This document shows, piece after piece, positions 52,288 to 61,109 of a stretch of 64,000 nt of DNA. A model generated the notes under the pieces. It was not told the DNA's origin. It worked only from the letters and a program-made list of their open reading frames with translations, and ran no database searches. Position numbers and translations under genes: made by a program. The DNA lies in assembly GCA_034423115.1 (NCBI GenBank), contig DAOUJD010000056.1, positions 1-64,000 on the forward strand. The letters are read 5' to 3'. Positions within the stretch are counted from its first letter, which is position 1. Each line of letters opens with the position of its first letter. The DNA comes from Bin87 sp034423115 (lineage in GTDB: Bacteria; Chloroflexota; Dehalococcoidia; Lucifugimonadales; UBA3495).

Positions 52288-52314
52288 ACGGGCGGGTACT
52301 ATCAACCCGCCCGT
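52288..52314. terminator. Bidirectional hairpin terminator
   Basis: ACGGGCGGGT (52288-52297) and ACCCGCCCGT (52305-52314) form a perfect 10-bp stem with a 7-base loop between convergent genes. Confidence 0.65.
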
Positions 52315-52338
52315 CATGTTTCCCGGTGTCAAGTGACA

Positions 52339-52758
52339 TTACGCTGGCCGGAACACCAGGCCCGGGTCGTCGGGATCAACCTCGCTAAGATCCAACTGCA
52401 AGGCCATCCCGGTACGGATATTCTGGGGATTGCTTGCGTCAACCCCGGCTATCCTGGCCGATATGCGAGGGCCTTCCTCCAGCGTGACGATTCCGGTGCA
52501 ATAGGGGTTGTTCCGTCCGAATCCCTTCGCCTCCAACGATGCTGGGGCCACCGAGATGCAAGTGAACGTGCTCAACGTGGCGCGACCGCTCAACTCGTGC
52601 CATTCCATGTCGTTGCTGTGGCTCACCGGATCGATGGGTCGGGCTTCGGCGTACACGTTGCCGTTTTCCCGGCACCGCACGCCCATGAACTTACCCTCTT
52701 TCAGGAACTCGTAGAACGATGCCGCATTGAACGGGCGGGCCGACGCGTCGGTACTCAC
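52339..52758 (-). CDS. DUF35-type OB-fold acyl-CoA-associated protein
   Basis: 139 residues from a GTG at 52758 with AGGAGG 8 bases upstream. FYEFLKEGKFMGVRC opens the rubredoxin-like part, but only one of the usual four zinc cysteines remains. WHELSGRATLSTFTCISVAPASLEAKGFGRNNPYCTGIVTLEEGPRISARI is the OB fold with the PY-x-x-G-IV-L-EG pattern. Such proteins work next to thiolases and may bind CoA thioesters or form a channelling complex. The thiolase gene is 11 bases upstream and probably its partner. Confidence 0.82.
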   Translation of the reverse strand: MSTDASARPFNAASFYEFLKEGKFMGVRCRENGNVYAEARPIDPVSHSNDMEWHELSGRATLSTFTCISVAPASLEAKGFGRNNPYCTGIVTLEEGPRISARIAGVDASNPQNIRTGMALQLDLSEVDPDDPGLVFRPA

Positions 52759-52769
52759 AGTGCGACCTC

Positions 52770-54044
52770 CTAAGCCCGTTGCAAAACGTTGACCACGCAG
52801 GTGCCGCCGGTCCCGCCCACGTTATGGGTCAATCCGAACTCAAGGTTGGGATTGTCCAACTGGCGGTCGCCAGCCTCGCCGCGCAGCTGCTTGTAAACCT
52901 CGATGACCTGCGCCACACCGCTGGCGCCCACCGGATGCCCTTTGGCCTTGAGGCCGCCACTGGTGTTGATCGGTCGGTCTCCGGTCCTAGCCGTTCGGCC
53001 TTCGTCCACCGCGTGCGGACCCTCGCCGGGCGCGAAGAACCCCAGGTCCTCGCTGGCGACAATCTCCGCGATGGTGAAGCAGTCGTGGACTTCGGCCAAC
53101 CCGATCTGCTCGGGGCCCACGCCAGCCATTTCGTAGGCCTGCGCGGAGGCCACCTTGGCAGCTGAGAGGGAGGTCAACTCGTCGGCGTCGTGCAGCGGAC
53201 GCCCCGTTGCCTGGCCGATGCCGGCGATGCGGATCGGTTTGTCCGTGAATTGTTCGGCGATTTCGCTGGCCACCAGCAATACGCAGGATGCTCCATCGGT
53301 GATTGGCGCGCAGTCATAGAGGCGCAACGGCCAGGCAATCCAGGGGTTGGCCCGCGCATCGTTCAGGAAGTCCAACTCGTCTGCCCAATCCGGCACCGGT
53401 TCTCCACGTTGCTCCGAGCGCGCCTTCCGGCGATCCATCATGTCTTTGATGGTGACCTGGAACTGTGCCTTGGGATTCAGCTTGCCGTTCTCGTGGTTTT
53501 TGATGCCAACCTTGAGCAAGTGGTCCAGGTTGGTCTCGTAACGGTCCATGTGGGCCTTGGCGATGGCGCCGAAAATCCCCGGGAAGGTCAGGCCAGCGGG
53601 AACCTCATACAGCCCGTCGGCGGCCGAGGCCAGCACATCGGTGACGCCCTCGGTGGGAAGGGACGTCATCTTCTCCACGCCGCCCACCAGGACGACGTCA
53701 TACATCCCGCTGGCGATTGCCATAACGCCCTCGCGCAACGCTGAACCGCTGCTGGCGCACGCGTTTTCGATTCGCGTGATGGGCGTCGGCGTCATGCCGA
53801 GCCAGTCGGCCATGATGGGCGCGGTGTGCCCCTGGTGCTCGAACAGGTCCGCCGAGTAGTTGCCCAGGTAACCGGCCTCGATGTCCGACGCCGTTATGCC
53901 GGTGTCAATGTTTTCCTGCAGGTCCTGGAACGCCTCCACGAACAGGTCGCGGCTGGATTTGTCAGCGTACGCGCCAAACTGGGACAGTCCTGCGCCAACG
54001 ATGGATACCTGCCGGGCCAGCCGGCGGGGACGGGTAGTAGCCAT
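52770..54044 (-). CDS. Thiolase-family acetyl-CoA acetyltransferase
   Basis: 424 residues. RIENACASSGSALREGVMAIASGMYDVVLVGGVEKM holds the nucleophilic Cys. EVHDCFTIAEIVASEDLGFF and GGLKAKGHPVGASGVAQVIEVYKQLRG hold the His/Cys region, and NVGGTGGTCVVNVLQRA the C-terminus. The CASS and HDCF variants fit the SCP2-like thiolase branch that pairs with DUF35 proteins. The likely role is thiolytic cleavage or Claisen condensation of acyl-CoA in fatty acid, sterol or aromatic side-chain degradation. GAGGAGC precedes the ATG. Confidence 0.88.
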   Translation of the reverse strand: MATTRPRRLARQVSIVGAGLSQFGAYADKSSRDLFVEAFQDLQENIDTGITASDIEAGYLGNYSADLFEHQGHTAPIMADWLGMTPTPITRIENACASSGSALREGVMAIASGMYDVVLVGGVEKMTSLPTEGVTDVLASAADGLYEVPAGLTFPGIFGAIAKAHMDRYETNLDHLLKVGIKNHENGKLNPKAQFQVTIKDMMDRRKARSEQRGEPVPDWADELDFLNDARANPWIAWPLRLYDCAPITDGASCVLLVASEIAEQFTDKPIRIAGIGQATGRPLHDADELTSLSAAKVASAQAYEMAGVGPEQIGLAEVHDCFTIAEIVASEDLGFFAPGEGPHAVDEGRTARTGDRPINTSGGLKAKGHPVGASGVAQVIEVYKQLRGEAGDRQLDNPNLEFGLTHNVGGTGGTCVVNVLQRA

Positions 54045-54183
54045 GTTTGGTTAGCTCCTCATATGCAAATGCGATGCGCCATCCTACACCAAAATTCACC
54101 GGCAGTGCCAGACTCGAACTGCGATTGCATCTGCCCCGCAGGGGGCGGCAGCGCGGGAACGACTGGCTCAGGCCGCACGTGAA

Positions 54184-55023
54184 TTAGAACCATGACCGTC
54201 CCTGCTCCAGATAAACGCTGCTGAACTCAGCGTCGGACTTCCTCAAGTATTGGAAGCCCTCCACCACACCGATTCCTAGCGACGCGGCGATGAGAAAAAA
54301 CCCGATCAACATCGCGAGCACGTAGAACAGAAACAAAATAGCGATGGCAAAGGTAACGTACAACGCAACGCTCAGAGTGTGGAATATCAGGGCTGCGGCC
54401 GTCCCGCCCGCCTGGTTTCCACTGCCGGCACTTGCTTGCCCCTGGCCGGATGGCTGATTCCCCGTGCCGGCAGCGCGTTGCCCAAGATTTCGCGGTATCC
54501 GGAATATCACGAAAGGCCAGCGCAACACGCGCAGCGGCCTCAAGATGTCGCGGGTGGAATGGCGCAAATAGAACCTGCGAACGAAAAAGTACAAGCCAAA
54601 AGCCGCAAGCCATCCCAGCACGCAGATCAGCAAGGCTTCGGCGGGCGAGTCTTCCAGAACGACGTTCGGCACCACCCACAGGAATATCCCGCTCGCCGTG
54701 AGCGCCAGGTGCGCTGCGCCCGGTCCCGGTTTGCCCATGTAGATTTTGTGCGCCCCCAGGTATCCCGCGAATACGGCGAGGACAGCAGCGATTGAGCGGC
54801 TGCGGTGGCCGGGCGCCGCCGACAGCCGCGACCAGAACGTGCCCGATGCCAACCGTATGTTGGCGGCAGAGTCGCCCACCGGCTGGAAATCGACGGCCAT
54901 CCCGGGGATCGGCAATCCGTGCGCCTCCCACTGGCTCTCAGAGAAAGAGTAATCCGCTCCGTCCTCGCCTGTAATGAGGCCCCGCCGGGTTTGATGTGAA
55001 TATTCCCGTATTCTCCCTTCCAT
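54184..55023 (-). CDS. Cold-shock-like domain fused to TM2 membrane domain
   Basis: 279 residues from the ATG at 55023 with GAGGAG 9 bases upstream; the longer frame to 55161 is not needed. Residues 1-58 (GRIREYSHQTRRGLITGEDGADYSFSESQW...GMAVDFQPV) follow the OB-fold pattern of cold-shock-like domains. Residues 75-140 are TM2-type: AAVLAVFAGYLGAHKIYMGKPGPGAAHL then a second helix. A third membrane part follows, with a Gly/Gln/Ser-rich linker near 205-225 and two more helices. It may connect RNA or nucleotide sensing to the membrane. The function is not established for the family. Confidence 0.7.
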   Translation of the reverse strand: MEGRIREYSHQTRRGLITGEDGADYSFSESQWEAHGLPIPGMAVDFQPVGDSAANIRLASGTFWSRLSAAPGHRSRSIAAVLAVFAGYLGAHKIYMGKPGPGAAHLALTASGIFLWVVPNVVLEDSPAEALLICVLGWLAAFGLYFFVRRFYLRHSTRDILRPLRVLRWPFVIFRIPRNLGQRAAGTGNQPSGQGQASAGSGNQAGGTAAALIFHTLSVALYVTFAIAILFLFYVLAMLIGFFLIAASLGIGVVEGFQYLRKSDAEFSSVYLEQGRSWF

Positions 55024-55194
55024 CGGTTGGTTCTCCTCGCTGCTCGAATCTAACCGTACACCGAAGTTTCCGCATTTTCGAGAGCATGATTTGGAGATCG
55101 AGGGTGGCAACACCAAAAAACGCCGCCCTACGGGAAAGCATAAGGCGACGCCAGCGGTCAAAGGGGAGTATTCGTCGTATCGGCGGACTCTGCA

Positions 55195-56547
55195 TTACAA
55201 CGGCGGTTTTAGATCGACGCCCATCACCTCCTCGCACCACTTCGCTGCCGACAACAACCTAGATTCTGCGAAGGGTGACGATACCAATTGGATCCCCAAG
55301 GGCAATCCGGATTCAGCCAAACCTGATGGCAGCGAAATCGCGGGCAAGCCGCACGAGGTCCAAGGTCCCTGGAATGCGGGGTCTCCGGTGTTGGTTCGGT
55401 CCGCCTGGGCGGGAGCGGGAGTGGCCGGCGTGAGCATGACGTCGCAACGCGATGACAATTGCTGCATGTCGTCGATGAACCCGCGCCTCCTCTCCAGGGC
55501 CCGCGAGTACGAAATCGCGTCAGTAGCCAACCCGTCCGCCAGCATGGCTCGCAACTTCGGTTGATAGTCCTCGGCTTGAGTCCGGTACATTGGCTCGTGG
55601 AACGCGGCGGCCTCCACCCCCATGATCAATAGTTGGTCTTCGAACGCGGTGTCGATGCTGCTGGGCATGGGCAGTTCTTCAACCACTGCACCCGCCTCCG
55701 CGAAGAGCCTCGCCACGTTGTCCAGGTGGTGCCGCGTTTCCGAGTCGGCCCTTTCGTAGAAATACCTGCGCAACAGTCCGATACGTGGCGGCGACGGGTC
55801 TTTGATCGCCGAAAGGTAATCGCCGACCCGCTCCCGCGAGGACACCGGGTCAGATGCATCAGGGCCGGCGGTCACGTGCAGCAGGAGCGCGGCATCCTCC
55901 ACCGACCGGACCAACCAGCCCACCGTGTCCAGGTTCCAACTCACGGGCACGACCCCGTATCGACTTACCCGCCCAAACGTGGGCTTGAATCCAACCACGC
56001 CGTTGTACGCCGCTGGGCGCAACACGGAACCCACCGTTTGGGAGCCCAGCGCGGCGGGACACATGCGGGAAGCCACCGCCACGGCTGACCCGCTGCTGCT
56101 GCCGCCCGGGGTGTGGGCGCTGTTCCAGGGATTGAACGTAGGCGACGGGTCAAGGCACGCGAACTCGGTGGTAACGGCTTTGCCCAGCATCAACGCGCCG
56201 GCCCGCTTCAGCATGGTCAACGACGCCGCGTCGTAGTCCGGCACGAAATCCTTGTAAACCTCGCTGCCCGCCTTGGTCGGAATCCCTGCCGTGTAGTAAA
56301 TGTCTTTCACCCCGATGGGTACGCCGTGCAACGGGCCGAGGGGTCGCCGCTCCGCCACCTCTTGGTCGGCCGCGCCTGCATCCGCCAGGACCGCCTCGCG
56401 GTCCACGTGTACCCAGGCTTGTAACCGTTCGTCGAGGGATTCAATCCGGTTCAGGCACGTTTCCGCCATCTGGGTCGCGGTGATTCGTCGGCTGGCGATC
56501 GCCCGCGCCGCTTCCGCCGCGGTGAGTTCGTGAATGTTGGGCATCAT
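55195..56547 (-). CDS. Amidase signature-family protein 1
   Basis: 450 residues from the ATG at 56547 with AAGGAG 7 bases upstream; the 69-codon upstream extension is unlike the family. The Ser-cisSer-Lys triad is visible as GVKDIYYT (Lys), GGSSSGSAVAVASRM (cis-Ser) and LGSQTVGSVLRPAAYNGVVGFKPTFGRVS (nucleophile Ser). It hydrolyses an amide bond. It could be a catabolic amidase or an AtzE/GatA-like subunit, but no GatB is present in the window. It follows a micro-ORF and a second amidase on the same strand, so the four genes from 58569 down may be one transcript. Confidence 0.88.
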   Translation of the reverse strand: MMPNIHELTAAEAARAIASRRITATQMAETCLNRIESLDERLQAWVHVDREAVLADAGAADQEVAERRPLGPLHGVPIGVKDIYYTAGIPTKAGSEVYKDFVPDYDAASLTMLKRAGALMLGKAVTTEFACLDPSPTFNPWNSAHTPGGSSSGSAVAVASRMCPAALGSQTVGSVLRPAAYNGVVGFKPTFGRVSRYGVVPVSWNLDTVGWLVRSVEDAALLLHVTAGPDASDPVSSRERVGDYLSAIKDPSPPRIGLLRRYFYERADSETRHHLDNVARLFAEAGAVVEELPMPSSIDTAFEDQLLIMGVEAAAFHEPMYRTQAEDYQPKLRAMLADGLATDAISYSRALERRRGFIDDMQQLSSRCDVMLTPATPAPAQADRTNTGDPAFQGPWTSCGLPAISLPSGLAESGLPLGIQLVSSPFAESRLLSAAKWCEEVMGVDLKPPL

Positions 56548-56787
56548 CGCGGATCTCCTTATCGTGGGCGGATTCGGCCTCGCCGTTCGGGTCCGTTTCG
56601 GATCTGCTTCGCTTGTGTGGCCGATGGGAGACGGGTCGGTCGGAGGCTCGCGCTCTATGGATTGGTCGTCCCCATGCCCGCGAAAGGTCGCCCGCACGTC
56701 CCGAAGTCTGATTTGCGGCGTCAACTCTTGTCCCCATGGTGAGAGTGTTGGCATGGTGAGTTTTCGGTGCGGGATTCGATCAACGGG

Positions 56788-56922
56788 TCATTCACGAAAA
56801 ACGAAGTCGACGTTGACACTTCTCTCGATGGCGATCCAGAAAAAGCTGCCGACCGTTGAAAATAGCGCGGCTTCCACCGACAGTTGCCCGACGGCTCGCG
56901 CGTAGTCGAAAGTCTTTTTCAT
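56788..56922 (-). CDS. Micro-ORF (44 aa) between two amidases
   Basis: ATG at 56922 with GAGG about 10 bases upstream, stop at 56788. The product begins MKKTFDYARAVGQLSVEAAL, continues with a hydrophobic stretch (FSTVGSFFWIAI) and ends in a mixed, partly acidic segment. It starts 22 bases after the stop of the upstream amidase on the same strand. No family is known at this size. The basic start and single hydrophobic segment suggest a small membrane-associated peptide. It could also be chance. Confidence 0.4.
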   Translation of the reverse strand: MKKTFDYARAVGQLSVEAALFSTVGSFFWIAIERSVNVDFVFRE

Positions 56923-56944
56923 CGGATCGTTTCCTCGGATGCGC

Positions 56945-58366
56945 TTATACGCCTGGTGGTCTCCGTTCTCCCCAATCGGTGGCTTGCTCGTAGGCGTAGG
57001 CCAGGCGGAACAGGGTTGTTTCGTCGAAAGCCCTGCCCGCGATCTGCAAACCGATCGGCAGACCGGATGCGGTGAACCCGCAGTTGATGGACAGAGCCGG
57101 CAGGTTCGCGAGATTGAACGGCGCGGTGAACCCGCGACGGCCCTTGAATCCGGCGATCACGTCCTCCTTGGTGCCCAGGCCGGTGGACTCGGGTATGAGC
57201 GTCGCCGGCACAGATGAGGCCGGCATGATCAGCGCGTCCACGTTGTCCAGCGCACCCAATATCTGGCGACGGAGCGCCTCCCGCAATCGCATCGATTTCT
57301 GATACGCCGTGGCCGGAATCACGCTGCCCATCAGCAATCGGACCTGGTTGTTGTGGTCAATCTCGCGCAACCGGTCCGTGGAGATGATGTCCCAGTTCAA
57401 CATCGCGGCATCGCTGCTGATTATCCCGTAGGAAATCTCCGATGAGTTCACGATCAACGGAATCGAAACGTCTTGCACCTCAGCGCCCAGTCCCTCAAGT
57501 ACCTCCGTAGCCGCGATCACCGCATCCCGCACTTCAGGGTCATTGGCGTCGGTATGCACGCGCTCGGTAATGATGCCGAGTTTCAAGCCTCGGATGTTTC
57601 CATCCAGGGCGGCGGCGTAATTTGGCACCGGCACGTCCCAGGACTGCGCGTCGTTGGGGTCGTAGCCGGCGATGGCTTCCAGCGTGTTGGCGCAGTCGAC
57701 GACGGTGCGGGAGATCGGGCCCGCGGTGTCCATCGACCAACTGGCCCCGAAAACGCCGTGCCTGCTTACCAATCCAAGCGTCGGTCGGATGCCCACCAGG
57801 CCGCAGAACGCGGCTGGCCCGCGAATGCTGCCGCCGGTGTCCTCGCCCAGCGAGGTGGCGCACAGGAATGCCGCCGTGGCCGCGCCCGACCCGCTACTGG
57901 AGGTTCCCGGATTTCGCCGTGTGTCCCAGGGATTTCGGGGTCGTCCGTAGGGGTGGCGGAAGGCGTCGCCGCTGGCGTATTCGCTCATGTTGAGCTTGCC
58001 GAGCAGGACGGTTCCGGCTTCCTTGAGCCGCGTCATGATAGTGGCGTCATTGTCGGGGATGTTCTCCCCGAGAATGGTTGAGCCGTTAGTTGTTAGGATG
58101 CCCGCCGTGTCGAACTGGTCCTTGACTGCCACGGGCACTCCGTGGAGGGGGCCACGCCTGTTGCCGGCGGCTATCTCGGCGTCCGCTCTCCGCGCGTCTT
58201 CGCGCGCCCGGTCTGGCGTAACGGTGATGTACGAAGCGTAATTCCCGTCCAGCCGTTCGATTCGTTCCAGGTACGCTTCGGTCGCTTCCAGGGACGAAAC
58301 TTCTCCGGCCGCGATTCTCTCTCCCAGTTCTGTAGCCGACAGGTAACACAGGTTGTTATCCGCCAT
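56945..58366 (-). CDS. Amidase signature-family protein 2 (AtzE/GatA-like)
   Basis: 473 residues from the ATG at 58366, 7 bases after AGGAGG; a GTG two codons upstream is too close to the site. VAVKDQFDTAG gives the Lys, NPGTSSSGSGAATAAFLCA the cis-Ser, and LGEDTGGSIRGPAAFCGLVGIRPTLGLVS the nucleophile. LRRQILGALDNVDALIMPASSVPATL is the usual late block. The GatC-like gene ends 2 bases before its start, so translation is probably coupled and the two proteins likely form a complex, as in AtzEG or GatCA. The substrate is unknown. Confidence 0.9.
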   Translation of the reverse strand: MADNNLCYLSATELGERIAAGEVSSLEATEAYLERIERLDGNYASYITVTPDRAREDARRADAEIAAGNRRGPLHGVPVAVKDQFDTAGILTTNGSTILGENIPDNDATIMTRLKEAGTVLLGKLNMSEYASGDAFRHPYGRPRNPWDTRRNPGTSSSGSGAATAAFLCATSLGEDTGGSIRGPAAFCGLVGIRPTLGLVSRHGVFGASWSMDTAGPISRTVVDCANTLEAIAGYDPNDAQSWDVPVPNYAAALDGNIRGLKLGIITERVHTDANDPEVRDAVIAATEVLEGLGAEVQDVSIPLIVNSSEISYGIISSDAAMLNWDIISTDRLREIDHNNQVRLLMGSVIPATAYQKSMRLREALRRQILGALDNVDALIMPASSVPATLIPESTGLGTKEDVIAGFKGRRGFTAPFNLANLPALSINCGFTASGLPIGLQIAGRAFDETTLFRLAYAYEQATDWGERRPPGV

Positions 58367-58368
58367 GA

Positions 58369-58569
58369 TCACCCCTCCTGCTTCCGCGCGGTCGCCGATA
58401 CGATGATGGGCAACGGTTGAATCCCCGACACGTCGGGCTCTTCAATGGCCGCCAACGCTTCTAGGAGGCCGTTGAGTGATTCACGTACCTCCGTGATTAG
58501 GTCGTCGGGTATATCGATGCTGGACGCCTTGGCCAGCGCCAAAACGTCTGCGTTAGTTAAATCCGGCAT
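58369..58569 (-). CDS. GatC/AtzG-like small amidase partner
   Basis: 66 residues from the ATG at 58569 with GAGGTG upstream. MPDLTNADVLALAKASSIDIPDDLITEVRESLNGLLEAL has the helical layout of GatC-type or AtzG-type subunits that wrap around the amidase. The later part (VSGIQPLPIIV) resembles the strap region. No GatB-like partner is seen, so a role in tRNA amidation is unlikely. A specialised amidase complex is the better reading. Confidence 0.65.
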   Translation of the reverse strand: MPDLTNADVLALAKASSIDIPDDLITEVRESLNGLLEALAAIEEPDVSGIQPLPIIVSATARKQEG

Positions 58570-59398
58570 GGTGCACCTCACGCGGTAACGAAACGGGAGA
58601 ACCGGCCAGCGCATCCGACCGGTCGCTGGGATTGTGTCTAATGGTCCGAGCCATTGTCAACAGGCGGGATGCCTCACGCGTACCCGCTTTGCGCTACCTG
58701 TCACTGCCAGCGCCCCCGCCGCCCCAATTCAGGTAGCACAGTCATTCCTGCGTGCCGGCGCCAATACGCCCAACTTTTTTTTGAATTACCTGCCTTTTGT
58801 GGCAAAAAAGACCTACCATCGCTCCCCATAATCACCCAATTCCCCCCAAAAACCCCCACTTCAGACATCCCCCGCCCCGGGGACACTTCCTCCTTGCTCC
58901 AACCCTTCCTCCATCCGTACCATGTTACCCAACGCTCAATTCCAACCCGCCACCCGGGCTCGCGACAGCCGTCCCAATGCCCACTTCCCAACACCGCGAA
59001 CCTCGCTCCCCCAAACCCGATCACCTGACCGCCAATACCACCCAAACCGCCGCCAAAACCCTTCCCTCGGCCCCCATTCAGCACCACCACCCGCCCAATG
59101 CGCTACAGAAATTAGCGGAAATGAGAGGAAATGAGCGGGAAATCGACCTTTCCGTCCTTTCGCCACGCATTTACAAGTGGATACGCGTGAGGCTGGATGC
59201 AGGCTTCAGTTCCATCGTTCCGTCTCTCGAATGGTTGTGAACCAACAAGACGACGGGGCAGCGCAAGGAACATTCGTTGTGCAACACAAACATCGGGCGA
59301 AATCGTCGATTGACGCAGTCCAAGCTACTCCCGGTCGAAATTTGGTTGTGCTAGAATAATTTTGTCAATCGGATGCGGTGAGATTGAGGAGGGGAGCC
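58570..59398. other. Long C-rich spacer between the amidase operon and metG
   Basis: 829 bases without a gene I can support. From about 58810 to 59130 the plus strand is very rich in C and poor in G. GCTACCTG (58693-58700) and CAGGTAGC (58730-58737) form an inverted repeat, followed by a GTCATTCC half-module like the one inside the MITE. A TAGAAT -10-like box for metG lies at 59352-59357. Several long frames cross the region, but their composition is that of the skew and not of protein. Confidence 0.55.
58824..58857 (-). other. Potential G-quadruplex motif
   Basis: On the minus strand four G-runs of 5, 6, 3 and 4 are separated by loops of 5, 4 and 7 bases (TTTTT, AATT, TGATTAT). This fits the usual G3+N1-7 rule for intramolecular quadruplexes. 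Confidence 0.5.
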
Positions 59399-61084
59399 TT
59401 GCCCGAGCGAATTTTCATCGGCGTTGCGTGGCCCTATGCCAACGGGCCGCTTCACATGGGACACATCGCCGGCTGCTATTTGGCTGCCGATATTTTTGCC
59501 CGCTACCACCGCATGAAGGGCAACGATGTTTTGATGGTCTCCGGCTCGGACGCCCATGGCACGCCGATCACCATCAGGGCCGACCAGGAAGGCGTCGAGC
59601 CCGGCGTGATCCTGGAGCGGTATCACGCCCAGTTCCTGGATACGTGGGAGCGGCTGGGCATCTCCTTCGACCTGTTCACCACCACCCATACCGATAATCA
59701 TCGTCGGGTGGTTCAGGACATCTTTCGGAAACTCAAGGAACAGGATTACATCTACGCCGACACCATGCTGCTGGCTCATTGCGCCGGCTGCACGCGTTTC
59801 TTGCCCGACCGATACGTGGAGGGCGTTTGCCCCCATTGCGGTAACGAACGCGCGCGTGGAGATCAGTGCGACCTCTGCGGGCATACCCTGGACCCCATTG
59901 AGTTGGTCAAACCGCGTTGCAGCATCTGCGGGGAGACGCCCGACTTCCGCGATTCCGAGCACTTCTTCCTGCGCCTGTCGGCCTTTGAACAACCGCTGCT
60001 GGACTGGATCGGCGACAAGGACCATTGGCGGCCCAACGTCGCTAATTCCACGCGCGGTTTCCTCCAGGGAGGTCTGAAGGACCGGGCCATCACTCGGGAC
60101 CTGACCTGGGGCGTGCCGGTGCCGCTAGACGGCTACGACGAAAAGCGCATCTACGTCTGGTTCGAGGCCGTCATCGGATACCTGTCCGCCGCCGTCGAGT
60201 GGGCAGAGAGCAACGGAAACCCTTCGGCCTGGGAAGACTTCTGGAAGGACGAAAACACCAAAGGCTACTATTTCATTGGCAAGGACAACATCCCCTTCCA
60301 CAGCATCATCTGGCCCGCGATGATCATGGGCTACGGTGGTCTCAACCTCCCCTATGATGTGCCGGCCAACGAATTCCTGAGCCTGGAGAGCCGCAAGTTC
60401 TCCACCAGTCAGAACTGGGCGGTTTGGGTCCCTGACTATCTCGATAGTTATGACCCCGACCCGTTGCGCTACCTCCTGTCCATCAACATGCCGGAGACCG
60501 GCGATACCGATTTCAGTTGGAGCGAGTTCGTTCGCCGCAACAACGATGAGTTGGTGGCGACCTATGGCAACCTCGTTAATCGAGTCCTTCGGTTCACCTA
60601 CCGCAATTTCGACGCACAGGTACCGGTGGATGCGGCCCCGCCTGAGGACGCGGAAATCGCGTTGCTTGAATCAGCCCGCCAGGCTATGGCTGACGTTGAC
60701 GATTGTCTGGCCCACACCCGTTTCAGGGCCGGCATCAGCCGCGCCTTCGCCTTGGCCCAGGAAACCAACCGGTACCTGGACGCGCGCGCGCCGTGGCAGT
60801 CCATAAAAACGGACCGCGCCGACGCTGCCCGCTCGTTGAGCACAGCGATACAGGTGCTCAACTGCCTCAAGGTGGCTCTGTCTCCTTACTTGCCGTTCAC
60901 CAGCCAGAAGGTCCATGAATTCTTGGGCTTTGACGGCGAGGTGTCCCGAGAACCCTGGGATTTCGACACGCTGGCCGGCAATATTCAGGCCGGCGCGCCG
61001 CTGCGCAATCCGTCGGCTCTGTACGCCAAGCTGGACACTGCGGTGGCGGAGCAGGAAGCCGAGCAACTTGGCATCCCCGCCTGA
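59399..61084 (+). CDS. metG: Methionyl-tRNA synthetase
   Basis: 561 residues from a TTG at 59399, with AGGAGG 6 bases upstream; the longer GTG at 59378 has no site. IFIGVAWPYANGPLHMGHIAGCYLAADIFARYHRMKGNDV is the class I start with the HIGH-type HMGH. Four CxxC pairs (CAGC, CPHC, CDLC, CSIC) form two zinc knuckles, as in the larger archaeal/E. coli-type enzyme. The second signature reads LESRKFSTSQNW, a KFSTS variant of KMSKS. The C-terminal EMAP/Trbp111-like tRNA-binding domain of some bacteria is absent. The prenyltransferase gene follows 25 bases later. Confidence 0.93.
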   Translation: MPERIFIGVAWPYANGPLHMGHIAGCYLAADIFARYHRMKGNDVLMVSGSDAHGTPITIRADQEGVEPGVILERYHAQFLDTWERLGISFDLFTTTHTDNHRRVVQDIFRKLKEQDYIYADTMLLAHCAGCTRFLPDRYVEGVCPHCGNERARGDQCDLCGHTLDPIELVKPRCSICGETPDFRDSEHFFLRLSAFEQPLLDWIGDKDHWRPNVANSTRGFLQGGLKDRAITRDLTWGVPVPLDGYDEKRIYVWFEAVIGYLSAAVEWAESNGNPSAWEDFWKDENTKGYYFIGKDNIPFHSIIWPAMIMGYGGLNLPYDVPANEFLSLESRKFSTSQNWAVWVPDYLDSYDPDPLRYLLSINMPETGDTDFSWSEFVRRNNDELVATYGNLVNRVLRFTYRNFDAQVPVDAAPPEDAEIALLESARQAMADVDDCLAHTRFRAGISRAFALAQETNRYLDARAPWQSIKTDRADAARSLSTAIQVLNCLKVALSPYLPFTSQKVHEFLGFDGEVSREPWDFDTLAGNIQAGAPLRNPSALYAKLDTAVAEQEAEQLGIPA

Positions 61085-61109
61085 TCTCCTCTCCATCGAG
61101 CAGCGCGCC

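Noticed and set aside
54100..54130. Minus-strand AGTTCGAGTCTGG resembling a tRNA T-arm
   Set aside because: Only three of five T-stem pairs form and the rest of the cloverleaf is missing.
58797..59240. Pro/His-rich 147-codon frame before metG and its minus-strand counterpart
   Set aside because: Both follow from the C-rich skew, have no ribosome site and show no domain-like pattern.
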